From: Eupeodes corollae
Taxonomy: Eukaryota > Arthropoda > Insecta > Diptera > Syrphidae
Direction of reading: 5' to 3'
Length of the DNA stretch: 64,000 nt
Assembly (NCBI RefSeq): GCF_945859685.1
Contig: NC_079150.1
Span: 1,312,331 to 1,376,330 of the forward strand
Below the pieces are notes generated by a model that was not told where the DNA came from, searched no databases, and saw only the letters and a program-made list of their open reading frames with translations. The position numbers and the translations under genes were made by a program. Each line of letters opens with the position of its first letter. Position 1 is the stretch's first letter. Below are positions 22,982-32,887 of the stretch, piece by piece.

Positions 22982-25833
22982 TTATTGGTCGCAATGTCCC
23001 ACTAATGAATGAAAAATAAAAAATATTTCCGACCACATCATGCTCGCAGTTTTGGAAGGACAAGTAGGATCCTTTTTTTTTTTTGATGCACCAGGTGGAA
23101 CTGGCAAAACATTCCTTATTTCGCTAATTCTTGCTGAAATACGGTCAAATAATGGTATCGCATTGGCTGTTGCATCTTTTGGCATTGCGCCAACTTTATT
23201 GGATGGAGGCAGAACAGCTCAGTATTTAAACCTAGACGCGTTGCGCAATATATATAAAAAAAAAAAACAATTATCCAGTGCTGAAACAGTGTAAAATTAT
23301 CATCTGGGATGAATACACTATGGCACACAAACATTCGCTTAAGGCGCATTCTCAAAACAACTGTTAGATATAGGCAACAGACGAAAAGTTACTACAGATG
23401 AAACTAGTTGCATAAAATTACCGTCAATTTCTCTAAGATTGTTGATTCACAAGATGCTCTTATTGACCAGATATTTCCGATGCACACAGACAATACACAA
23501 ATCATGAGTGGCTGGCAGAAAGAGCAATTTTAGCAGAAAAAAATTGGAAGTCAATTAATTAAATCTCAAGACACAACATTTGTTACCAGGAGACTTGGTG
23601 TCATACAAATCTATTGATACAGTTTGTGATGCTACCGAAGCTGTAAATTATCCAACTAAGTTTTTGAAATCATCAAAAGTTTGTTTGTTGGTTTGTTATT
23701 TTAATATTTGGTCGCTGTTTACAGTGCTCATCCTTACACACTTAGTATAAGTTTTTTATTTCTATTGAAATATTCCCTAGAAATTATTTATATGACAACA
23801 CAAAGTTTGTCGGGTCAGCTAGTATACTATAAAACAAAAAATACCGAAAATATTTGTGAACAATGTTTTTGTGAAGAAACTATATCTCTTATTTAGTTTG
23901 AAGCTTTCTTAAACAAAACCAAATGCAAAACTCCTGGTAGTGATAAAATTAACTATCCAATGCTGAAAAACTTACCATTTGATGTAAAATTAAGACTTAT
24001 TAAAATATACAAATAAGTAAGTAAGTAAACTATACAATAACATATCCCTTATTTTTTCTCTTCCAAAATTATGGAAAAAGTCATTGAAAACGACTGATGT
24101 GGTTCTATGAAAGAAGTAAACTTTTATCTACGACGCACATCTTAACATAGATCAATATTTACTCGTCTCCTCATTCCTTGCAAAATGGTATACCCCAGGG
24201 ATCCACATTATCGGCAGTTTTATTTATTATCGCCTTCGAAGATCTTTCGACTATAGTAAATGAATACATTTACATTTTAAGTAAAGTCATTTGATTCAGG
24301 ATCTAGACTTCCATTACAAAAATGTGATAATGTTAAAATTGAAAATGTAAATAACCTTAATATCCTAGGATTAGTATTTAATAATATATATAGATGGAAG
24401 GAACATTGTTTAAATTAAAAAAAAAGCCTGGCCTCAACACATTTACACTATCTCATACAATGTTAATATGAAGTAAAAACAACTCGAAGAATAGTTCAAT
24501 CAAGCTACCACCAAGGAGTTAGAAGATGCACAACGCTTTTCCTACAACATCACTCAAAAATATTATTGCGGAATCAGGTCTGCCGCCCTCTGCTGAGCAA
24601 TGTTTCCAACAAATCATCTCGAATCTAGTTGTAAGACTGACATTCTTCAAAAAGTCAGTTATCGATAAAGACATCCATCAAGTTATAGATCTAAAGTGCA
24701 AGAAACATATTCCATCTGCTTTAAAAACATTTCCCGACAAAGCTCTAGAAATGGAAATACCAACAAAAACTGCAACAAAATCAACTTTATCAGATTCTTC
24801 ATGAAATATAAAAGCTGATTCATTTCTATTGAGTCTCGCTAACTTCATTAAAACAAATACAAGCATTGCAGTATACGAATCACTTTTCTCAACTATCTCA
24901 TCAGATATTTATTGACTATTGGATCCAAATCAAAAGGTAATGCATCGTTTGCTGTTACATTTGAAGATGGCCAAACCCTCAACCCTCTAGTTTTACCGCA
25001 AAAGCTTCTGCTGTTCTGCAAGCAACCAAATCTATAACAAATCCTGAAAACAGTTAAAAATCCAAACAACAATTCAGATCTTATTTCCGCAATTAGGAAC
25101 AAAATAATAATAATCAAGCCAAATAAAATAAAACTAATGTAGACTCGAGGCCATGCTGATATACGTGAAAACGAGGAGGCTGATAAAGTAGCAACTTCTA
25201 CCCACAAATTACCAGTGTATAAATTCAATATATAAACCTGAAAATTAAAATACTAAACACCTCTAGAAGAAAACAAGAAATCGAATTGAGCCTTTACCAC
25301 GATTATTACAAAATAATCCTACTTTCAATACAATTCAAACGTTTCAAAGCCCTTCATTCATAAACACATTCTAAACAAAAACAATCCTTCGATATGCACC
25401 TGCAATACAACCATAAGTTTAACTCACTTCCTCGAAAACTGTCAATAATCGAAACCCGTTCAATCTTCAAGAATATATCGATCCATGACGTATTAAAAAA
25501 CCTCCCAGCTCAAATATTGAAAATGAAAATAAACAAATTTATTAACAAGCGGAGCCAATAGCCCTCGCAGCTAGGCTTTCTCCTAATGTATGAACAATTT
25601 AAATTACTAGCTATTAAATTATAGTAATAATAATTTTTTAATATGAAGTCTAACTGTTATGATCCAAATTCAGACCGAACTCTAGAATCCTGGCTAGCAG
25701 TTTGGAAAACATCTTATCATAGACAAAATGTATATATGGTTGGTATGTATATATTTTTTTTTAATAAGGATTCCAAGAACGATAGTACATAATAGGATTA
25801 AAACATAAACTAAATATCTTTAATTACAAAAAA

Positions 25834-26711
25834 TTAACTTTTCTTATATTCTATCCGCTCGACTTTGACTTCATCTCCAATCAATTGGTACACATATGTG
25901 ACAACAGTTGTACTTTGTATGTCCATGAGAAGAAATGACGGAATGACGGATCTTTAAAGAGAATTAAAACAATTTATAGACGGGAATTGTTTTTAAAGAA
26001 ATAGGTGATTAAAAATAATTGTCAATAGATAGGCGTTTCAAAACAGATAACGAGTAAGTTGTTTAAGAAATGTTTGTGCTCAAATCTTTGACTTGGTGTG
26101 ATTGTTTTTTTCAATAGGGTAAATAGTTTCACGAGTTAAAATAAACTTACGTATCCAAGGGATTGAATGCTCCCGTTGCTGAACCTGGATTGATATAAAA
26201 CTTATTGCCATGCTCGTAGGCTTCAAACTTATGAGTATGTCCCGAAATAAGTATGTCAACATCTAGTTGACGTTGAATCAGTGCTAAAGCTTCCGGATCT
26301 CCTCTTGGAACAACCTATTTTTTATTTCTATAAGTTTAAGTTCTTTTAGAATCATTTGTTAATAATTTTACCTGATGTCCATGTGATAGTCCAATACGGA
26401 ATTGCCCAACAGTGACAATTTTTTGTTCTGGATAGTTGAGATTCTACAAACAAAAATATATACCAACTCCAACAAAACATATAAGAATTATGGTTGAAAT
26501 ACATTACCTCATCAAAATCGCCACGGACAATATGAACATCATTAGCCAAAGTTTTTAAATAATCAAATGATTCCTTGGTGCATAAGTTCCCAGTACATAG
26601 AATATGATGAATCCTTCCCGGTACAAGAAGTTTCTTAAATTTCGGTGGCAAGCTACTGCATCGATGCGGTATGTGTAAATCGCCAAGAACTAAAACCAAC
26701 TGTTTCCCCAT
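25834..26711 (-). CDS. Vps29: Vps29, retromer subunit, four exons
   Basis: Coding exons, 5' to 3' on the minus strand, are 26711-26508, 26443-26372, 26314-26151 and 25951-25834. Phases agree and total 185 residues plus stop, against 182 in human VPS29. The start MGKQLVLVLGDLHIPHRC is near-identical to the animal family. The metallophosphoesterase-like fold is visible in GDLHIPH, GNLC, the GDFDE loop, GHQ and the SGHTHKFEAYEHGNKFYINPG block. VPS29 binds VPS35 in the retromer complex, which returns cargo from endosomes to the Golgi or plasma membrane. The usual phosphoesterase motif is altered in the family (the second GNH position is GDFDE), and it acts as a scaffold rather than a confirmed enzyme. 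The gene ends close to the decayed LINE on its 3' side. Confidence 0.93.
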
Positions 26712-28990
26712 ATTACCTATTTATTTATTCTAATACTGATTTATGCACTGTGAATAATCCACTTACCATATCGGCTAACTTTTTTTGAAGGGCGTTTAGA
26801 GTGTTTTTAGAGAAATGCTATGAGGATTATCTGAATCTGGAATCACAACGAACCGAAATATAGTGAGATGTGAGAAATTGCAATAGAAATTAATTAATTT
26901 TGTGTTTGTCAAATATTAGATCTGTTTGTGGACACGAAGACGGCAACTTATCTTAGAACATGTAGTGCGTTCCTTAACTTAGCCATTTAAGTTTGTTGGT
27001 TTTCCACAACTTAAACTTACCGACAAGGTTGTCAAAAATTGTGTATGATATAATGGTTTTTAATGGCTTTTATAATTTTAGAGGCTGTTCTATATAAAAC
27101 CTTACCCAAAAATATAACAAAAACAGAATATGAGTATGTGCGTATTTCGGTAGTGAAAAGTCATCACAGATCTTTTATAATTCTATCTTTTATTTATAAA
27201 ATTCTGCTATGATGCATTGTTCCCACAGCTCTTAAACTTGATTTGTATTTGAAAGTACCGTTTTACCTTTATGACTTTAGAGAACAATGGAGTTTTCCAT
27301 AGGTACAATAATTTATTTGTTCTTGATCCGATCTGTAACCGTAAAACAAAATTCGCAAAAGAACTAGTTTGAGTATTTTTGGTCAGAAGTTTGAAAACAA
27401 CATTTTTATGCCTCGATTTCTCAAGAATTCTCAATCACACAATTCAAAAAGAATTTCGAAGCAAATTGCTAGATGATAATTAATAGAAAAATGTGTTTAA
27501 ATTTCATTCTCCTGTTCTGTGAATTGTCAATTTGTCTGAGAAAATTCTCATAAATCTTACAAAACGTAAATTGGACTAATAGAAATGTTTCTATGTTATG
27601 TGTTTGCGCATTTGTTTATTTTATTACCTATATGTGAAATCCAACAACACTTACTACACAGTGTGTTATTTTTTTTTCAAGTAATAACCATATAACGGAT
27701 TATATGGTTTTGTTTTGACAGTTCGTTTTTTTAGATCGATGCTTTTACCCGATTTCAGATTTTTCAATATAGAATTTTCGCTTTAATCTAGTAGTTCGAA
27801 TTATAACCATAATTTATTTGTATTATTAGTAATTCATTACTAACTAAAAATCTATATTAGTTTCTTGATTTTTTAACATTGACACCCTTGAATAAAAAAT
27901 ATGTATAGTATTACCAAAAAAGTCCTTATAATTTAAATTGAACGATTTGGGGTAGCCTTTAATCGAAATGTCATCTTTATTTTAAAATCCATTTCTATTT
28001 CATTTTATTCTTACAAAATAAGTAAACATTTCTAGTGATTTAACTATATGGCAACCTTGGAAAATGGATAGAATTATACCAACACTTTAATTTGACACTT
28101 CACCAATATTATTCATCTTTAAATTTGCATTCGGAATAAATTTTCGCAGTGGACTAGTTTGAAGTTTTAAACGTACAATGGCCTGTTTCTTTTTAAGCTC
28201 AGGGTAAAAAAAAAAAAAAACAAAATACAAATCTTTTTTTGACAGTTCTGTTCTTTGCTCTGAGCTTAAAATTAAAACGCCTTATAATATGCAAAGTTGA
28301 CATTAGAAAAATCATTAACATACTATAGTATAGAATGTCAATGATAAAAATACATGGGGGATGTGTTCAAACATTTGTGTTTGCTTGAATTTTATTTTTG
28401 ATGATTTTATAAAATTTTTAAGAACATTAGTTGCATTATTCTTAAAATAATTAATTCGTAACTACGAACATCACTTATTGCAAACAATTTAAGATACTTG
28501 TTTTCACAAAAACTTACAGATAATGTTTTACATAAGTTAGTCGCTTCATAAATAATTCATTTGTTCATAAACATTTCAGACGTTTTTTTCTTTCTGAGCT
28601 CAAAAAACCGTCTATTTAAGCTTTCAATTCTATTTTAAATATAGCATATTGATCTCTTTTTAAGTTTTAAATGTAGTTAAATAGAATGATTTGACAACTA
28701 ATAGCCACATTTTCCAAATGTCATGTGATGAGATCTTACTTTGTCTTATTTTTTTATGGTCATAAGCTTTTTGTGAAATATTGTTTAACCACAAGTAGAT
28801 ATTTTCAGAAGAAAACAATTTTACAAAAGTCTAAGAAATTATTTTTCGAACAATAGTTAAAGAATAAAATAATTCATAAAGAGAAAACAAACTTGGCAAG
28901 TAGAAAAGATTTGAACAATATTTATCAAGTTAAAATTATACAAAGTAATATATAAAACGTACGTACGTGCATGTGCGCGCCTAGCCTTAG
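26712..28990. other. Intergenic region upstream of Vps29
   Basis: AT-rich, no supported gene. The first few hundred bases must hold the Vps29 promoter, but I see no clear TATA or initiator. Around 28180-28275 a short imperfect inverted repeat (AAGCTCAGGG and CTCTGAGCTT) flanks an A-rich tract. From 28960 to 28990 there is an alternating ACGTACGTACGTGCATGTGCGCGC stretch. Otherwise I see nothing. Confidence 0.45.
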
Positions 28991-28995
28991 GCGTC

Positions 28996-30285
28996 AGTTA
29001 TAGCTATCATTGAAATCGATCTGGAAACATTTTTGAAACTTTATTTGACGGTGGTTCCATTTAATTAAGAAATGGAAATTATATACTGATGGCTCGGATA
29101 TCACTATCCTATTTCCTGGACGGAGTAGTACCCGTGGCATGATGGTTATTGCGTTGCACTGTCATGCAAGGGGTCTTGGGTTCAATCTCTGCCTGTACCA
29201 CCTTAATTTAAACAAAAATTAATTTTCGCGGGTCCTGCCTCTTGCGAGGAATTGACAAATCCTTCAAGAGATAACTCTTCATGAAAAATTGCTTTCTCTA
29301 ATTAGCCGTTCGGATTCAGCCTAAAATTGTAGGTCCCTTCCATTCCTGACAACAGTACTCGCACACAGGAATGGTTGAGAGTTGTAAGTCAATAGGCCTT
29401 GGTTCACTACGGACTGTTGCGCCATCCAATTTTTTTTTTATTTCCTGGACGGAAATTCATATCCTGAACAGCTGATACTTTTATGTTCAAAAGTAAAACG
29501 AATCGTTCCACTGATTTGTGTTTCAATTTCACACAATTCCAGTGACAGATTTCTGTCGGTAAAAATTTGTCGGTGTCTTTCAATCAGGATTTTTTTTCAA
29601 TGACAGTCATTTTCAATGATAGCTATAAACGACCTGCCAACAAAATTCCAATGTTTGTTTTCAATGATGAAAACCAATGACAGCTATAACTTGTACCTTA
29701 GTTGGAAAACAATTTTTTGGCAGCTGGTCAATCAGATGGAAGAAACTTGTCTTACTTTTAGGGGCCACTTATAGCTATCATTTGTTTTCATCATTTTGGC
29801 AGGACCTACCATTACAAATTTCTATCATTGAAAACAAATTTCCCAATTGAAATGGGAACACGAATCAGTGGAACGAATTGTTCCACTTTCGAACATAAGA
29901 AGCTAATTTAAGCTATTATTGGTTTTCATCATTGAAACCAATCATTGTAAGTTTTTGGCAGGCCGTTTAAAGCGAGCATTAAGAATTTCAATCATTGAAT
30001 AAAATTTCGTGATTAAAATCCAACGAAAAATGTTTATTGACAGAAATCTGTCATTTGAATTGTTTGAAATTGGAACATCAATCAGTGGAACAATTCGTTT
30101 CATTTTAAAAAATAAAAGTATCAACTGTTCAGGAATATGAATGACAGCAGAAAAATAAATTTTTAGCGATTTTTGTGTGATTTCCGATCGATCAGTTTAT
30201 AATTCTCATTTTTAATCAAAGGGAAACACAATAAAATATCCATTCAAATCATTTCCCGATTGATTTAAACGATAGCTATAACTAG
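28996..30285. repeat. Foldback / long-TIR element
   Basis: Outer arms are inverted: AGTTATAGCTATCATTGAAA near 28996 pairs with the sequence ending near 30285. The similarity continues inward for about 250 bases, including the TGAACAG.TGATACTTTTAT block at about 29464-29482 and 30114-30135. The arms then share the block near 29488-29557 (inverse at 30039-30115). The middle (29560-30030) holds further inverted pieces of the same family, with repeated TTATAGCTATCATT and TTTTCATCATTGAAA motifs. There is no open frame of note, so it is non-autonomous. A SINE sits in the left arm. A related half-copy lies at 21050-21235. No clear target duplication was found at the outer ends. Confidence 0.7.
29125..29438 (+). 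repeat. tRNA-derived SINE, full-length copy 2
   Basis: Flanked by a perfect 15-bp target duplication TATTTCCTGGACGGA at 29110-29124 and 29439-29453. The head has an A-box-like GTGGCATGATGG (near 29134) and a B-box GGTTCAATC at 29179-29187. The tail is a T run. It shares head, body and end with the copy at 1526-1795. The perfect duplication shows a relatively recent insertion by LINE-type retrotransposition, into the left arm of the foldback element. Confidence 0.9.
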
Positions 30286-30289
30286 TTTT

Positions 30290-31500
30290 TTAAGTCCATT
30301 AGGGGCAGGTTATATCAGTAAAATTTGAAACAGGAGGAATCTAAAATGCTTTACTGATGAGCATTTATAGCAATCACTAAGTTTACGTCAGTAAATGTTG
30401 TTTTCTTTCGATCATAACATCGCCTCAGATAATTTGTTTACTGATGCTTTCATCAGTCAAATTTTTAATGACGTGACTGGAACAGTAAACAATTAGAACA
30501 CCAACAGTAAAACGAAATGGATTTTTGTTGGCAAGTTTAAGTAATTAATTCGTGGTTAAAACGTTCTGGGCTTAAGCTAAATACAAAGTCTAGGTTTTTC
30601 GAATTAACGGATTCTGGATCTCGTGTTAAAAATACTGATGTAGGTAAGTGCCTTGTTTAATACAATGTATGAGCTATGGAGTCGTCATACGACAGATATA
30701 TGGACAATTTTTAAATGTACATATATACCTACCAATGAATAATAAATATGACTTTTGTTTTAATCACCGTAAAAGTAATTTTTCAAATGTAGGATTGCGA
30801 AAACCAAAAGTTTGAAAAATCACTACAATCCAATCTGAACACAACAGAAAGTTATTCACATTCCCGTCATCAAAAAAAGTGCTTTCTCTTTCGGACTCGG
30901 CTTAAAATTGTAGGTCCCCTTCATCCCTGACAATATTACTGGCACACAGGGATTGTTGAGTTGTAAGTCACTGGGCTCCAGTTCTCAAAGGTCTGTTACA
31001 CAACCTAATTTATTTATTTTAACAATAAATTCAATATATTTTTTTTGCTAGAAAGAAAATAATGATCTTAAAAGCAGTTCGTATTCAAATACGGACTACA
31101 AACACGTTCTTACAATTAATTGCATTCCTGTAAATGTAGATATTAAGTAACTGACACACGAGCTTACCTTAAAAGACCCTAGAATTGTAATGGAAACTTT
31201 TTTGAATCAGATCATCTTAATCAGAGTATCATCGTTTTTGAAAGACTTTCAAATTTTAAAAACGTTCAAAACAACCGAACAATTGTAATAAGTTATTCTG
31301 TTTTTCTTGTTTACCATTGTAAATAAAAAGTCAAAATTAAAATGTTATTTATTCGTTTTATTAGCATCGATGCATGAAATTTTGAAATCGAAACGTAACC
31401 TAATCCTCTAAAGTGGACATTTTTTCTTTACTTAGAACTACTTATATGCATTGCCAACATTATGACTGAAAAAGGAAGAACGAAGCCTATAAACAAGTAT
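30290..31500. other. Intergenic stretch between the foldback element and the bt 3' end
   Basis: Apart from the SINE fragment at 30872-31020, no gene is visible. Sequence at about 30300-30540 contains diverged pieces reminiscent of the foldback family (AGGGGCAGGTTATA, and CAGTAAAACGAAATGG near 30506), so it may be an older copy. Confidence 0.4.
30872..31020 (+). repeat. SINE fragment, copy 3 (5'-truncated)
   Basis: Matches the 3' half of the SINE at 29125-29438, from the GCTTTCTCT segment through TTGTAGGTCCC and GTTGTAAGTCACTGG to a TTTATTTATTTT tail. The tRNA-like head with the A and B boxes is missing, and about ten bases are deleted near its start. 5' truncation is the usual result of target-primed reverse transcription. 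Confidence 0.75.
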
Positions 31501-31506
31501 TACTAA

Positions 31507-31512
31507 TTTATT
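31507..31512 (-). terminator. Candidate polyadenylation signal for bt
   Basis: AATAAA on the minus strand, about 390 bases beyond the bt stop codon. No transcript evidence is available, and other AT-rich hexamers occur nearby. Confidence 0.35.
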
Positions 31513-31667
31513 GTTTTATATAAAACACACACTGATTTTCAAAATGTAAACTTTCTAATTTACTTTTCTCAGTGGACAATTTTTCGAGTTGTTTAAAAGA
31601 TCAAAACATATAGGTCTCAAATGAATTAGGCACTAGAGACAAATATTGAGATACATAGATTATTGAC

Positions 31668-31697
31668 AGAGAGTGAGAGAGAGAAAGAGAGAGAGAT
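31668..31697. repeat. GA microsatellite
   Basis: A run of GA dinucleotides with two or three interruptions, in the probable bt 3' UTR. Confidence 0.8.
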
Positions 31698-31897
31698 ATA
31701 TTGAAATTAGTCGATTCCTTGTGTGTTATTTTTAGTTCCCGATGAGCATTTCCAGAAACATACAAAATTATTTAACTTAAAAATTAAAAAAGAAACTAAC
31801 AATAAATATTAAACGAAAATTGAGCTTAAATTAAATCCTGTTACTTGTTTTTTTTTTAACAGGTGTTGCTTAGGTAAGGACTAACATATATCATTAT

Positions 31898-32887
31898 TTA
31901 TGAATCAGTTGTAAATACATTAACTGAAAATGAAGCAAAGGTTTCACCCTTCTTTCCAACTGCCTTTGCCTGATATTGTCCAACATCTGTAGCTGTACAC
32001 TTAACAATTTCCAACGAGTATTTATTGCCATCCTTGATGAACTTAAATCTCGAACTTGCTTCATCAATTTGTTTGCCATCCTTGAACCAGGTCAATTGAA
32101 GTGGACTTTCTTGGGTTTCACACTCAAACGTACACGATTCGGTTTCTTGAACTGTTACCGAAGACGGGAATTTGGTGAAAGTTGGTTGTTTTGGTTCTTC
32201 TCCTGGCACTAGGACATTAATTGTGCAAGTGCTGAAACTTTCGCCAGCATCGTTAAATGCCTCGCAAGTGTATGTGCCTGCATCTTCGGGGAAAATTTCG
32301 GCAATTTGTAATTTATAGATATTCGCTTCATTTGTATATTGGAAGTCCTTAGAAGGCTTAATTTCTTTATTATTGTGAAGCCAAACAACATCGAAGTGTT
32401 CCGCACCAATGATACGACAAGCTAGAGTTACGGCATCCCCATCATTAACAAAGCGAGATTCAAGGTGGCTGGCAATTTTAGGTGGTTTGTCGCCACTAGC
32501 CGTACGTTTAGCTAAGTTCTTTTCCATAGCTGCGAAAAAAATAAGTTTATTAAGGAAAAACAGTGTATTATACCATATACTTACGCTTAACGGTCAGCTT
32601 GCACTTGGTGTCAACCGATCCAATGGAATTGGTTGCTGTACAAGTAAATACACCTTCATCTTCTGGGAAGATTTCGTTGATTGTTAATGTAGCAACACCA
32701 TTTTTATATTTCAAATCCATAATTTCTGACGATGAGATTGCCTTTCCGTTCTTTGACCACGTAATCTGAGGCTCAGGATCACCAACAACTGTGCATGTTA
32801 GCAATAGTTGTTCCCCATCTTTAATTGTAAGATCCTTCAGTGCTTTTGAAAATTCAGGCTTACACATTAATGAATCATCAGGGGGCA
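31898..32887 (-). CDS. bt: bt C-terminal exons: last three Ig domains and stop
   Basis: Exon 32887-32585 encodes one Ig domain (PEFSKALKDLTIKDGEQLLL, with the DEGVFTCTATN signature). Exon 32529-31898 encodes two more: one starts near ASHLESRFVNDG and has the DAGTYTCEAFN motif, and the other starts near PTFTKFPSSVTVQ. With the two Ig domains after the kinase they make five C-terminal Ig domains, as in Drosophila. In the last Ig the usual YxC before the G-strand is YQAKA, so the second canonical cysteine is absent. The protein ends VFTTDS. Confidence 0.9.

Larger units (their letters stand above)
21514..23822 (+). mobile_element. Decayed Helitron, itself interrupted
   Basis: The left end begins TC at 21514 after an A, followed by the Helitron-type head (TCTAATATATAAAATTCTCC and CTCCGAAACGGCTTAACC). 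The right end is CTAG at 23819-23822 before a T, with a short hairpin (GACAA 23794-23798 / TTGTC 23807-23811) seven bases upstream and the string GTCGGGTCAGCTAG. The A|TC...CTAG|T arrangement is the Helitron signature. Inside, a Pif1-type helicase remnant has the Walker A loop APGGTGKT (about 23089-23112), motif IALAVASFGIAPTLLDGG, and IIIWDEYTMAHKHS near 23300-23332. Stops and a deletion between these motifs make it a relic. Near 23580-23660 the segment GDLVSYKSIDTVCDATEAV is preserved. It sits inside the LINE. Confidence 0.85.
21290..25560 (+). mobile_element. Decayed I/Jockey-group LINE, split by a Helitron
   Basis: Left part, about 21290-21513: translates to a segment between the endonuclease and RT regions (IKHWQNIHCLTGNPNPL, then LITNSRQTSNFFSQLCSNYS). 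Right part from 23823: reverse transcriptase begins near 23899 (KTPGSDKINYPMLKNLPF), with the RT block NGIPQGSTLSAVLFIIAF at 24181-24260. RNase H-like remnants follow, including GHADIRENEEADKVATS near 25152-25203. Near 25395-25450 a Cys/His cluster (CTCNTTISLTHFLENC) matches the C-terminal zinc knuckle of this group. Many stops and frameshifts make it non-functional. The 5' end and poly-A tail are not defined. Assignment to the I/Jockey group rests on these motifs only. Confidence 0.72.

Noticed and set aside
23040..23294. Helicase-like frame read as a host Pif1 gene
   Set aside because: It sits within TC/CTAG Helitron ends, has stops and a deletion between motifs, and lacks the rest of a Pif1 protein.
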